The position numbers were made by a program, and so were the translations under genes. DNA of 64,000 nucleotides, taken from the NCBI GenBank assembly GCA_021774335.1, contig JAJFJD010000020.1, positions 124,001-188,000 of the forward strand, given 5' to 3'. The DNA is from Alphaproteobacteria bacterium. Lineage in GTDB: Bacteria; Pseudomonadota; Alphaproteobacteria; UBA8366. Shown here one piece after another: positions 44,242 through 53,207 of the stretch (positions are counted from its first letter, which is position 1; each line of letters starts with the position of its first letter). The notes beneath the pieces are model-generated. The model did no database searches and was not told where the DNA came from. It saw nothing but the letters and a program-made list of their open reading frames with translations.

Positions 44242-46470
44242 ATGAAGCAAATTGCACAAAATTATAAATCGGGAGAAATCTCCCTGCTCGACGTTCCCGT
44301 CCCCGCCTGCAAGTCCGGCGGCGTGCTGGTGCGCAGCGACTATTCGCTCATCTCCATGGGCACCGAGGCCATGAAGATTCACGAAAGCAAGCTGTCGCTC
44401 ATCGGCAAGGCGCGGGCCCGGCCTGACCAGGTTAAGAAGGTCATGCAGACGATGGCGCAGCAGGGCCCGGTCGCGACCTATAAGAAGGTCATGAACCGGC
44501 TCGACAGCTATACGCCGCTCGGCTACTCGCTCTCCGGCGTGGTGGTCGCGGTCGGCGCCGGTGTCGAGGAGTTCAAGGTTGGCCAGCGCGTTGCCTGCGG
44601 CGGCAACCAGTTCGCCTTGCACGCTGAATACAACTGGGTCCCGACCAACATGTGTGTCGCGATCCCGGACGGGGTGTCATCGCTGCATGCCAGCTACGCC
44701 ACCGTCGGTTCGATCTCGATGCAGGGCTTCCGCCAATCCGAAGCGACGCTCGGCGAAACCGCCTGTGTCATCGGCCTCGGCCTGGTCGGTCAGATTCTGG
44801 TGCAGATTCTTAGGGCCGCGGGCATCCATGTCGTCGGCATCGATGTCTCCACCGAACGCTGCGACCAGGCGGTCGCCAGCGGTGCAACGGCTTGTGGCAT
44901 TCCCGGCCAGACCTCGTTCGACGCGATGAAGGCGACATTGATGTCGCTGACCAACGGCGCCGGCGCGGATCACATCTTCCTAACCGCGGGTGGCAACACC
45001 AACCAGCCGGTCGAAATCGCCGCCGAACTAGCGCGGGACCGCGCTCGCATCGTCGACATCGGCAAGTGCAAGCTCGACCTGCCCTGGAACGCCTACTACG
45101 AGAAAGAACTGGATGTTCGCTTCTCGCGGTCCTACGGCCCTGGCCGCTATGACCCGAACTACGAAGAAGGCGGCATCGACTACCCGATCGGCTACGTCCG
45201 ATGGACCGAGCGGCGCAACATGGCATGCATCATCGACCTACTCGCCGCGGGCAAGCTCGACTTCGACGTGATCACGAGCGATGTCGTGGACTTCGACGAT
45301 GCGGTCTCGGTCTACGAACGGATCAACGCCGGTGAACTAAAAGGCCTTGGCGTGGTCTTCAAATACCCGCTGGAAGGCGCCGAAGTGGAAGCGATTCCCG
45401 CACCACGGCCCGCCCCGGCGCAGGCACTGCGCCTGCATCCGTCGGGCATGGACCGGGTCCGCGTGGGCGTCATCGGCTGTGGCAACTACGCGACGACCAT
45501 GTTGCTGCCGCATCTCAAGAGCCGTTCGGACGTGGACCTCGTGGAAGTCGCCACGGCGACGTCCCTGTCGGCGGCCAACGCGCAGTCGAAATTCGACTTC
45601 GACCGCATGTCGACCGATTATCAGGGCCTGCTTGCGGATCGTGAGATCGACGCCGTGTTGATCGCCACCCGCCACGACAGCCACTCTTATATGGTCTGTG
45701 AGGCATTGCGCGCCGGAAAGGCCGTGTTCGTCGAGAAACCGCTTGCGGTTACCGCCGAGCAGTTGGCCGCGGTCCGCGACACGATCCATGAGACCGGCAA
45801 CGACCGACTGATGGTCGGCTTCAATCGCCGGTTCGCGAAGGTCATGACCGGCTTGAAAGACGCCTGGGGCGACTGTGCCGGACCGCAGATGGTCCATTAC
45901 ACCGTCAACGCCGGACCGCTCGAGGCCGGCAGCTGGTACAACCAGACCGACACGCAAGGCACGCGGTTTGCCGGCGAAGGCGGCCACTTCATCGACACCG
46001 TGTCGTGGTGGCTCGGTGCCGACCCGGTGTCGGCACATGCCATCGCGACGCCGGACGATCCCGACAACCTGATCGCCCTGCTGACATACCCGGACGGATC
46101 GGTCGCCAAGATCGCTTACGCGACGAATGGCGACCCGAAATACCCGAAGGAGATGATGGAAATCTTCGGCGACGGGCGGGTTGCCCGCTTGCAAAACTTC
46201 AAGCGCACCGAAGTGTGGCGCAACGGCAAATGCAAGACGATGCGCGCGGCCAACATCGACAAAGGGCAGAAATATCAGCTCGAGGCCTTCGTCGATGCGA
46301 TCAAGAGCGGCGGCGAAATGCCGAACCCATTGTCATCGCTGATGGCGACCACGGCGGCGACCTTCGCTGTCGGGCGCAGCATCGCCTCCGGCAAGCCCGA
46401 GCAGGTCAACGCCTGGGAGCCGCGGGACACGGACGATGAAACCCTTCCCGAAGCCGGAGCCGCGCAATGA
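44242..46470 (+). CDS. Bi-domain oxidoreductase: zinc-type alcohol dehydrogenase fused to Gfo/Idh/MocA dehydrogenase
   Basis: This is a 742-residue protein from the ATG at 44242; a GTG at 44224 would add six residues. Residues 1-375 are a medium-chain dehydrogenase with GVVVAVGAGVEEFKVGQRVACGG-like sequence and a Rossmann motif VIGLGLVGQILVQ. Residues 400-720 are a Gfo/Idh/MocA domain with VGVIGCGNYATTMLLPHL, the EKPLAVT motif and a GEGGHFIDTVSWWLG active-site segment. Such fusions are frequent in exopolysaccharide and O-antigen loci and probably oxidise or epimerise a nucleotide sugar or polymer end. The stop overlaps the next start by four bases. Confidence 0.87.
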   Translation: MKQIAQNYKSGEISLLDVPVPACKSGGVLVRSDYSLISMGTEAMKIHESKLSLIGKARARPDQVKKVMQTMAQQGPVATYKKVMNRLDSYTPLGYSLSGVVVAVGAGVEEFKVGQRVACGGNQFALHAEYNWVPTNMCVAIPDGVSSLHASYATVGSISMQGFRQSEATLGETACVIGLGLVGQILVQILRAAGIHVVGIDVSTERCDQAVASGATACGIPGQTSFDAMKATLMSLTNGAGADHIFLTAGGNTNQPVEIAAELARDRARIVDIGKCKLDLPWNAYYEKELDVRFSRSYGPGRYDPNYEEGGIDYPIGYVRWTERRNMACIIDLLAAGKLDFDVITSDVVDFDDAVSVYERINAGELKGLGVVFKYPLEGAEVEAIPAPRPAPAQALRLHPSGMDRVRVGVIGCGNYATTMLLPHLKSRSDVDLVEVATATSLSAANAQSKFDFDRMSTDYQGLLADREIDAVLIATRHDSHSYMVCEALRAGKAVFVEKPLAVTAEQLAAVRDTIHETGNDRLMVGFNRRFAKVMTGLKDAWGDCAGPQMVHYTVNAGPLEAGSWYNQTDTQGTRFAGEGGHFIDTVSWWLGADPVSAHAIATPDDPDNLIALLTYPDGSVAKIAYATNGDPKYPKEMMEIFGDGRVARLQNFKRTEVWRNGKCKTMRAANIDKGQKYQLEAFVDAIKSGGEMPNPLSSLMATTAATFAVGRSIASGKPEQVNAWEPRDTDDETLPEAGAAQ

Positions 46471-48518
46471 ACCTGACGTGGTACATGCGGCGACTGGCCC
46501 GGATGTCCCCAGCGGAGATCAAGGGCCGGGTCGGCGACAGCTGGACGAAACGCCAGTGGCGAAGCCGCCAGATTCGGCCGGGTCAGGAAGACCCGTTGAC
46601 GTTGCCGGCCTCCGTCGCGCCGTTTCCGACGCCGCTCCGCGATTTCGACCCCGACACGCTGTCGGAGGACGGCCGGGCACGCCTGCTGCGCGCCGCCGAT
46701 GCCGCGCTTGCGGGACGCTTTCATTTCTTCGACCGGGAACATGACGACCTGAACCGCGATCCCGACTGGTTCTTCGACATCCGGTCCGGCCGGCGCGCAC
46801 CTGACGACACTTATGCCTTCGATATCGACCACCGCAATGTGGAGCAGGTGGGCACGATCAAGTATGTCTGGGAACCGTCACGGCACTATCAGCTAACCGT
46901 CCTGGCCGCGGCCTATCTGCTGACATCGGACGACCGTTATGCGGATTTCGTGGCCGACCAACTCCGGTCCTGGTGGAGCAACAACCCATTTTTGTCCGGC
47001 GTCCATTGGACCAGCGGCATCGAATTGGGCTGCCGTCTGATCTCATGGGTCTGGATCCGCCGGTTGCTCGACGGCTGGCCTCGGGTAAGGGAACTGTTCG
47101 AGGAGAATCCGGATTTCCTGCGTCAGCTTCACCATCATCAGGATTATCTAGCGGCGCTGCCGAGCCACGGCTCGTCGGCCAACAATCACGTGATCGCCGA
47201 AGAAGCCGGCCAGTTCGCCGCGAGTTGCGCCTTCCCCTTCTTCCCGGAATCGGCGACATGGCGCGAACACTCCGCCACCGCGCTCCGGCGCGAAGCGGAA
47301 CTGCAGACTTTCGCTTCCGGCATCAATAAGGAATTGGCGTCCAGCTATCACGTCTTCGTCCTGGAGCTTTTCCTTGCGGCCGCCGTCGAAGGCGAAGCCG
47401 CCGGAACCCCGCTGGGCTCGCCCTTCTGGCATTGCATCTGCGCCATGACGGATTCGCTGGCCGCGATGATCGACGTGCGCAGCCGTCCGCCCCGTCAAGG
47501 CGACGGCGACGAGGGCCGCGGCCTGGTGCTGGACGATCCGAACGCCAACCCCTGCCCGTCGCTGCTGGCGACCGGTGCGGCGATCTTCGGACGACAAGAC
47601 TGGTGGCCGGATGCCGGTCCGGACGACCTCCGCACCCTGGTGTGGCGGAACCTGGTCGACGGCCCGATGCCGAGCGGCGCACGGCCGGACGGCATGCCGC
47701 ATCGTTTCGAAGATGCCGGCATGGTCATTCTGCGCGACAACACCGGTGGCGACGACGAAATCTGGTGCCGCTGCGACGAGGGCCCGCACGGGTTCCTGTC
47801 GATCGCGGCACACGCTCATGCGGACGCCCTGTCGGTCGAACTACGCTGCGGCGGTGTCGAAATCCTAGTCGATCCCGGAACCTATACCTATCAGGGCGAA
47901 GCCGAGTGGCGGTCCTACTTCCGTTCCACGATCGGGCATAACTGCCTGGAACTTGGTGGCGAAGATCAATCGCAATCCGGCGGGCCGTTCCTGTGGCTCA
48001 AATCGACCGATGGCGAAGCAATCGCGGCCGCCGGCCTGCAGGATGGCGACGAGGCGGTCTGGACCGCGGCCCATCGCGGCTACGGCCGTTTAACGCCATC
48101 GGCGCAGCATCAGCGCAGCGTGAAGCTGGTGCGCGGCGACGGCCGGATGGTCATCGAGGACATCGTGGAAAGCTCGGGACAATTGGATTGTCGCCTTGCC
48201 TTCCATCTCGGCCCGGAAGTCGATTGTTTCCTGGATGGCAACGTGGCGCAGTTGCGCTGGCAGACCGCAGACGGAACACGGCGCGCGACGATGCAATTGC
48301 CCGTGTCTTTAGAATGGTCCACCGTGCGCGGACAAACCGAGCCGCCACTCGGATGGTACTCCCCCTGTTTCGGCGCCAAGATGCCGATCACGACGCTGGT
48401 CGGAAAAGGTCAGACCGGCGGCGGCGACTCTCTTATCACCGATATCAAAATTGATTTGAAGGATCGAAGCGTGTCCCGTGCGCCGGCTGAAGCGGCCGAC
48501 GCCTCGAACGTTTCGTAG
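46467..48518 (+). CDS. Heparinase II/III-family polysaccharide lyase-like protein
   Basis: This 683-residue protein has an alpha-barrel N-terminal region (about 90-400: HWTSGIELGCRLISWVW, SSANNHVIAEEAGQFAASC) followed by a beta-sandwich. The sandwich has the family's SIAAHAHADALSVELRCGG and VDPGTYTYQGEAEWRSYFRS segments, which hold metal-binding and catalytic His/Tyr residues. No signal peptide is evident, so it may act on lipid-linked or cytoplasmic intermediates or be exported otherwise. Heparinase II/III domains cleave uronic-acid polymers such as alginate and heparin. With the GDP-mannose dehydrogenase encoded next door, a mannuronate-containing polymer is a fair guess. It is translationally coupled to the dehydrogenase gene upstream. 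Confidence 0.86.
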   Translation: MNLTWYMRRLARMSPAEIKGRVGDSWTKRQWRSRQIRPGQEDPLTLPASVAPFPTPLRDFDPDTLSEDGRARLLRAADAALAGRFHFFDREHDDLNRDPDWFFDIRSGRRAPDDTYAFDIDHRNVEQVGTIKYVWEPSRHYQLTVLAAAYLLTSDDRYADFVADQLRSWWSNNPFLSGVHWTSGIELGCRLISWVWIRRLLDGWPRVRELFEENPDFLRQLHHHQDYLAALPSHGSSANNHVIAEEAGQFAASCAFPFFPESATWREHSATALRREAELQTFASGINKELASSYHVFVLELFLAAAVEGEAAGTPLGSPFWHCICAMTDSLAAMIDVRSRPPRQGDGDEGRGLVLDDPNANPCPSLLATGAAIFGRQDWWPDAGPDDLRTLVWRNLVDGPMPSGARPDGMPHRFEDAGMVILRDNTGGDDEIWCRCDEGPHGFLSIAAHAHADALSVELRCGGVEILVDPGTYTYQGEAEWRSYFRSTIGHNCLELGGEDQSQSGGPFLWLKSTDGEAIAAAGLQDGDEAVWTAAHRGYGRLTPSAQHQRSVKLVRGDGRMVIEDIVESSGQLDCRLAFHLGPEVDCFLDGNVAQLRWQTADGTRRATMQLPVSLEWSTVRGQTEPPLGWYSPCFGAKMPITTLVGKGQTGGGDSLITDIKIDLKDRSVSRAPAEAADASNVS

Positions 48519-48537
48519 AATAAGGAAAGAACGAAAA

Positions 48538-49851
48538 ATGGATATTGCAATTTTCGGCCTGGGCTATGTGGGCGCCGTCTCGGCGGCGTGCCTGTCGAAG
48601 GAAGGGCATAACGTCATCGGCGTCGATTTCAACGACAGCAAGACCGACCTTATCAATAAGGGTAAGAGCCCGGTCGTCGAGAAAGACGTCGACGAGATGA
48701 TCGCCGAAGCGGTGAGCAAAGGCACGCTGCGGGCGACCACGGACAACCGCGCCGCGATCCGCGACAGCGAACTCGCCATCGTCTGCGTCGGCACGCCGAG
48801 CGCCGTCAACGGCAACCTGAACCTGGATTTCGTTCAGCGCGTCTGCGAGGACATCGGCGAAGAACTGCGCGAAAAAGACGGCTTCACGGCGATCATCATC
48901 CGCAGTACGGTTCTGCCCGGCACGCTTCGGACCCTGGTGATCCCGACCCTCGAAAAGGCGTCCGGCAAGAAAGCTGGCGTGGATTTCGGCGTCGGCTTCT
49001 TTCCGGAATTTCTGCGGGAGAGCACGGCGGTCTACGATTTCTACAATCCGCCAAAAGTCGTCATTGCGGCCAGCGACGACCGCACGCGCGGGATGCTCGA
49101 ATCGCTCAACGCCGACTTCGATGCCCCGCTGAGCTGCGCCGACTACGAAGTCGCCGAAATGGTGAAATACGCCGACAACACCTGGCATGCCCTGAAGGTC
49201 GCCTTCGGCAACGAGATCGGCAGCATCAGCAAGGCGATCGACATCGACGGCGGCGCGGTAATGGACATTTTCTGCCAGGACACGAAGCTGAACATCTCGT
49301 CCAAGTATCTCCGGCCGGGCTTCGCCTTCGGCGGCTCCTGCCTGCCGAAAGACGTGCGCGCGCTCAACTATAAGGGCCGCAGCCTCGATCTGGAACTGCC
49401 GCTGATCAACTCGATCATGCCCAGCAACCGCAGCCATATCGACCGCGCGATGCAGATGATCCTGGACCTGAACGAGAAGAACGTCGGCGTCCTGGGCCTC
49501 AGCTTCAAAGCGGGCACGGACGACCTGCGGGAAAGCCCGATGGTCGAACTGGTGGAACGTCTGCTCGGCAAGGGTCACGAGATCCGCATCTTCGATCAGA
49601 ACGTCAATCTCAGCCGCCTGGTCGGCGCGAACCGTGCCTATATCTACGAGCATCTGCCGCATATCGCGAAGCTGATGGTCGACGAGATGGACGACGTGGT
49701 AACCCATGGCGGCACCATCGTGATCGGCAACAGCGACGACCGCTTCTCGGAAGTGGTCGGCCGGCTCAACGACTCACAGCGCGTCATCGACCTGGTGCGC
49801 ATCGAAAACGAAGCGAAGGCAAATGGTGGCTACAATGGCATCTGCTGGTAA
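48538..49851 (+). CDS. algD: GDP-mannose 6-dehydrogenase-type sugar nucleotide dehydrogenase
   Basis: The ATG at 48538 (MDIAIFGLGYVGAVSAACLS), after AAGGAAAGA, is preferred over the longer frame. The 437-residue protein has an N-terminal NAD-binding domain, RSTVLPGT, NPEFLRES-type FFPEFLREST, and the catalytic Cys in GFAFGGSCLPKDVRAL. The closing domain has LGLSFKAGTDDLRESPMVE and IFDQNVNLSRLVGANRAYI. These resemble AlgD (GDP-mannose to GDP-mannuronate) more closely than UDP-glucose dehydrogenase, especially the GKKAGVDFGVG stretch. It supplies an acidic sugar donor. The next gene overlaps its 3' end by 29 bases. Confidence 0.82.
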   Translation: MDIAIFGLGYVGAVSAACLSKEGHNVIGVDFNDSKTDLINKGKSPVVEKDVDEMIAEAVSKGTLRATTDNRAAIRDSELAIVCVGTPSAVNGNLNLDFVQRVCEDIGEELREKDGFTAIIIRSTVLPGTLRTLVIPTLEKASGKKAGVDFGVGFFPEFLRESTAVYDFYNPPKVVIAASDDRTRGMLESLNADFDAPLSCADYEVAEMVKYADNTWHALKVAFGNEIGSISKAIDIDGGAVMDIFCQDTKLNISSKYLRPGFAFGGSCLPKDVRALNYKGRSLDLELPLINSIMPSNRSHIDRAMQMILDLNEKNVGVLGLSFKAGTDDLRESPMVELVERLLGKGHEIRIFDQNVNLSRLVGANRAYIYEHLPHIAKLMVDEMDDVVTHGGTIVIGNSDDRFSEVVGRLNDSQRVIDLVRIENEAKANGGYNGICW

Positions 49852-51100
49852 CGGCCGACGCGTTCTGATCATCGTCCAGAACCTGCCGGTCCCGTTCGAC
49901 CGGCGGGTCTGGCTCGAGGCAACATCGCTAACCGAAGCAGGCTACAGCGTTAGCGTCGTCTGCCCCAAGGCGAAGGGCTACAACACGTCCTTCGAAACCC
50001 TGGAAGGCGTCGACATCTATCGCTACGACCTGCCGATCGACGCCCAAGGCGCGCTCGGCTTCGTCATGGAATTCGCGTGGTGCTTCATCCGCAGCTTCAT
50101 GAAGTCGGTCCGCATCGCCGTCGCCGGCCGCGGCTTCGACATAATCCATGCCTGCAACCCGCCCGAGACGTTCTGGCTGCTTGGCTGGTTCTGGCGGATT
50201 TTCGGCAAGCGCTTCCTGTTCGACCACCACGACCTGTCGCCGGAAATGTACGCGGCGAAGTTCGAGCGTGAGGACGGGCTGATGTACCGGGGCCTATTGT
50301 TCCTGGAACGCATGACCTTCCGGACCGCCGATGTGGTCATCACGACCAACGAAAGCCACAAGAAGATCGCGCAGGACCGCGGCGGCATGGCCGCTGACGA
50401 TGTCTATGTCGTGCGGTCGGGTCCGGACGTGAGCCGCTTCAAGGTCTACGACCCCGACCCGAGTTGGAAGAACGGCAAACCGTTCGCGCTCGTCTATCTC
50501 GGCGAGATGTGCAAGCAGGACGGCGTCGACCACCTGGTCCGCGCGGTAAAGATTCTGCGCGACGATCTGGGACGGAACGACGTCCACGCCGTCTTCGTTG
50601 GCGGCGGCCCGGAACAGCCGCTGCTTAAGGAATACGCGGACGAACAGGGTGTCGGCGACATTTGTACGTTCACCGGCCGGGTCAGCGACGAAGACCTTTG
50701 CCGCATCCTCTCCTCGGCCGATGTGGCCGTCGATCCGGACCCGAAGTCCGACTGGTCGGACAAGAGCACCATGAACAAGATCATGGAGTATATGTTCTTT
50801 GGCCTGCCGATCGTGTCCTACGACCTGACGGAGCATCGGGTCTCGGCGCAGGACGCCGCGATCTACGCTGAATCCAACTCCGAAGCCGCACTCGCCGAAG
50901 AGGTCGCCAAACTGCTGGACGACCCCGAGACGCGCACGCGTATGTCGGAATACGGCTCGAACCGCGTCCGGGAGAAGCTGGTATGGCAACACTCGGTCCC
51001 GCCGCTGCTGTCCGCCTACGACGCGATCTTCGGCAGGTTCAAGAATCCACGTGGCAGCCAAGACAAATTGCAGGTCGCCAAGGACGGTCATGGCGGATAA
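49823..51100 (+). CDS. Family 4-type glycosyltransferase
   Basis: This 425-residue GT-B protein has an N-terminal acceptor domain with VLIIVQNLPVPFDRRVWLEA and a C-terminal nucleotide-sugar domain with FALVYLGEMCKQDGVDHLVRA, FVGGGPEQPLLKEYA and FTGRVSDEDL. A late MEYMFFGLPIVSYDL segment carries a Glu of the EX7E-like motif. It transfers a sugar from a nucleotide donor during repeat-unit assembly at the inner face of the membrane. Start choices at 49823 (after GAAGG) and 49835 differ by four residues. A strong terminator follows. Confidence 0.87.
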   Translation: MVATMASAGNGRRVLIIVQNLPVPFDRRVWLEATSLTEAGYSVSVVCPKAKGYNTSFETLEGVDIYRYDLPIDAQGALGFVMEFAWCFIRSFMKSVRIAVAGRGFDIIHACNPPETFWLLGWFWRIFGKRFLFDHHDLSPEMYAAKFEREDGLMYRGLLFLERMTFRTADVVITTNESHKKIAQDRGGMAADDVYVVRSGPDVSRFKVYDPDPSWKNGKPFALVYLGEMCKQDGVDHLVRAVKILRDDLGRNDVHAVFVGGGPEQPLLKEYADEQGVGDICTFTGRVSDEDLCRILSSADVAVDPDPKSDWSDKSTMNKIMEYMFFGLPIVSYDLTEHRVSAQDAAIYAESNSEAALAEEVAKLLDDPETRTRMSEYGSNRVREKLVWQHSVPPLLSAYDAIFGRFKNPRGSQDKLQVAKDGHGG

Positions 51101-51144
51101 GACGACGCAAATCGTAATTGGTTAACGGTAATTTAATGACAATT

Positions 51145-51182
51145 GCCGAGGCTGTGGTCCGTGCCAAAGGTCCAGCCTCGGC
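51145..51182 (+). terminator. Terminator after the glycosyltransferase gene
   Basis: GCCGAGGCTG (51145-51154) pairs perfectly with CAGCCTCGGC (51173-51182), with an inner TGG/CCA pair in the loop. An AATTTATATTTT tract follows. It lies 44 bases after the stop and 36 bases before the next gene. Confidence 0.72.
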
Positions 51183-51218
51183 GCCCAATTTATATTTTGA
51201 GTATTAGGAGAAGGCAAA

Positions 51219-52166
51219 GTGCGTAAGCGCGTATTGGTAACCGGTGGCGCCGGATTTCTTGGTTCGCATCTGTGCGAACAATTGTTGGAGCGCGGCCACG
51301 ACGTTTTGTGCGTCGACAACTATTTCACCGGCACGAAGGACAACATCGCCCATCTCCTGGACAATCCTTATTTCGAGGTCATGCGCCACGATGTGACCTT
51401 CCCGCTGTATGTCGAGGTCAACGAGATCTACAACCTCGCCTGCCCAGCCTCGCCGGTTCACTACCAGTTCGACCCGGTGCAGACGACCAAGACCTCGGTC
51501 CATGGCGCGATCAACATGCTGGGACTGGCGAAACGGGTCCGGGCGAAGATCTTTCAGGCGTCGACCAGCGAGGTCTATGGCGATCCGGACGTTCATCCGC
51601 AGACCGAAGACTATCATGGCAACGTGAACACGATCGGGCCGCGCGCCTGCTACGACGAGGGCAAGCGCTGCGCCGAAACGCTGTTTTTCGACTATCACCG
51701 CCAGCACAAGGTCGACATCCGCGTCGCGCGTATCTTCAACACATATGGCCCGCGCATGCTGCCCAACGACGGGCGCGTGGTGTCCAACTTCATTATGCAG
51801 GCTCTGCAGAACCAGCCGATCACCATCTTCGGCGACGGTAGCCAGACCCGTTCATTCTGTTATGTGGACGACCTGATCCGCGGCTTCTTGGGCATGATGG
51901 ACGCGCCGAGCGAGGTCACGGGTCCGATGAACCTCGGCAATCCGGGCGAGTTCACGATCAAACAGCTGGCCGAGAAGGTCGTCGAGATGACCGGCTCGAA
52001 GTCGGAGATCAGCTACCATCCGCTTCCGCAGGACGACCCGACCCAGCGCTGCCCGAACATCTCGGCCGCAAAGAAGCATCTCGACTGGGAACCGAAGGTC
52101 GCCCTCAATGAAGGATTGGTGAAAACCGTCGCGTTCTTCGAAGATCTCCTGCGGCGCAACACCTAA
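51219..52166 (+). CDS. UDP-glucuronate decarboxylase (UDP-xylose synthase)-type epimerase family protein
   Basis: This 315-residue extended SDR has [11 protein letters not shown] (residues 8-18) and the catalytic Tyr145-x3-Lys149 in [24 protein letters not shown] and [12 protein letters not shown] are characteristic of UDP-xylose synthase. The start is a GTG after TAGGAGAAGG. It converts UDP-glucuronate to UDP-xylose; a UDP-glucose dehydrogenase to supply its substrate is not in the window. It has its own upstream terminator and presumably its own promoter, and a downstream terminator. Confidence 0.9.
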   Translation: MRKRVLVTGGAGFLGSHLCEQLLERGHDVLCVDNYFTGTKDNIAHLLDNPYFEVMRHDVTFPLYVEVNEIYNLACPASPVHYQFDPVQTTKTSVHGAINMLGLAKRVRAKIFQASTSEVYGDPDVHPQTEDYHGNVNTIGPRACYDEGKRCAETLFFDYHRQHKVDIRVARIFNTYGPRMLPNDGRVVSNFIMQALQNQPITIFGDGSQTRSFCYVDDLIRGFLGMMDAPSEVTGPMNLGNPGEFTIKQLAEKVVEMTGSKSEISYHPLPQDDPTQRCPNISAAKKHLDWEPKVALNEGLVKTVAFFEDLLRRNT

Positions 52167-52206
52167 CGCAATACACCAAGGCCAACTCTAAGGCCTAGAA
52201 ATCAAA

Positions 52207-52236
52207 ACGCCGCCGGTCAATTCCGGCGGCGTATTT
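52207..52236 (+). terminator. Terminator after the UDP-xylose synthase-type gene
   Basis: A perfect 10-bp stem (52207-52216 with 52223-52232) with a TCAATT loop, followed by ATTT, lies 40 bases after the stop. It separates convergent transcripts. Confidence 0.75.
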
Positions 52237-52321
52237 CGTGTTCGATGGCATTCAAATATGCGGACCTAGGTTGCATCCTACAGGAAACAACGATCAGCGC
52301 ATGGCTAAGAAGGGCGATTGC

Positions 52322-52606
52322 TCAGACGGCGGCGGTGGTCAGTTCCGCGGTTGACTGCAATACCATTTGCCCGATCCGTTCGACGGTCTGGAAATTGTCC
52401 AGTTCGAGTTGGTCCGGTTCAACAGCGAAGCCGAATTCGCCTTCGAGATGCATAATCAAATCCACCAGCGCCAGGGAATCGAGAATCCCTTCGCCGATTA
52501 AATCCGTCTGTGGTGTAGGAACTGTCAGGTTCAACTGATCCGTTAGGATCGTCAAAATCCGATCGGTCGTTTCGCTGCACCCACCCGATGCTACGTTATG
52601 CTTCAC
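52322..52606 (-). CDS. Acyl/peptidyl carrier protein
   Basis: This is a 94-residue carrier protein from the GTG at 52606, preceded by GAGGAG; an upstream GTG at 52618 would add four residues. Ser44 in GILDSLALVDLIMHLE is the phosphopantetheine attachment site. It is the last gene of a minus-strand run with a GNAT, a free-standing adenylation enzyme and an FMN monooxygenase. Such a carrier most likely holds the amino or other acid activated by the adenylation enzyme, for modification and transfer. Confidence 0.87.
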   Translation of the reverse strand: MKHNVASGGCSETTDRILTILTDQLNLTVPTPQTDLIGEGILDSLALVDLIMHLEGEFGFAVEPDQLELDNFQTVERIGQMVLQSTAELTTAAV

Positions 52607-52652
52607 TTTACTCCTCACTCTCCCGCCGAGTGCCTCTATTGCAATGTGCCGT

Positions 52653-53207
52653 TTATCTTATTCTTGCGCCGATGAGGCGTCGTTCCGCCTCGTTCCACCA
52701 ATCTCGTGTTTGTTCATCAGCCAATTTATCGAAATGGACCCGATCCACCAGTGTCGCACCGATACGGTGACATTTTCGTTGGCGCCCGATTTGCTGAAAT
52801 CCGTTCTTTTCCAGTACCCGGATCGACCCAACATTGTTGGCCACAACCCACGCATTCACGCTTTCTAATCCGAGCGTTCCGAAGGCGCAGTCTAAGGCTT
52901 GTTCGACGGCTTGACTGGTGATCCCCTTCCCTTCATAGGACTTCTCCCCCAAAACATACCAAAGCGTGCCCGAGCCAAACATTGGCGCAATGTTACTAAC
53001 ACCAATCAGTCCGATCGGCGCTGTTTCTCCGTCCACGCCGAATACCATCAAGTCATGTATGCTGCGTTGTGACATCGCCGCTAACGCTAGAGGCGACAGA
53101 TTTTGCACACCGCCCCCGAAATCCAACCAGGCGCAGTTCCGCTCGTTCGACAGCCATCCGGCCGCCAACTCGAGGTCGTGGGGTTCAAGCGGTCTGACCC
53201 AAACCAT
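52653..53207 (-). CDS. GNAT-family acetyltransferase (RimJ/RimL type)
   Basis: This 184-residue GNAT protein (from the ATG at 53207) has VRPLEPHDLELAAGWLSNER at the N-terminus and the acetyl-CoA-binding region EKSYEGKGITSQAVEQAL. A NVGSIRVLEKNGFQQIGR segment follows, where these enzymes often read NxxSxxxxEKxGF. The 5' end overlaps the adenylation gene by 23 bases. It may acylate an amine on the carrier-bound group or on a sugar. The acceptor is unknown. Confidence 0.85.
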   Translation of the reverse strand: MVWVRPLEPHDLELAAGWLSNERNCAWLDFGGGVQNLSPLALAAMSQRSIHDLMVFGVDGETAPIGLIGVSNIAPMFGSGTLWYVLGEKSYEGKGITSQAVEQALDCAFGTLGLESVNAWVVANNVGSIRVLEKNGFQQIGRQRKCHRIGATLVDRVHFDKLADEQTRDWWNEAERRLIGARIR

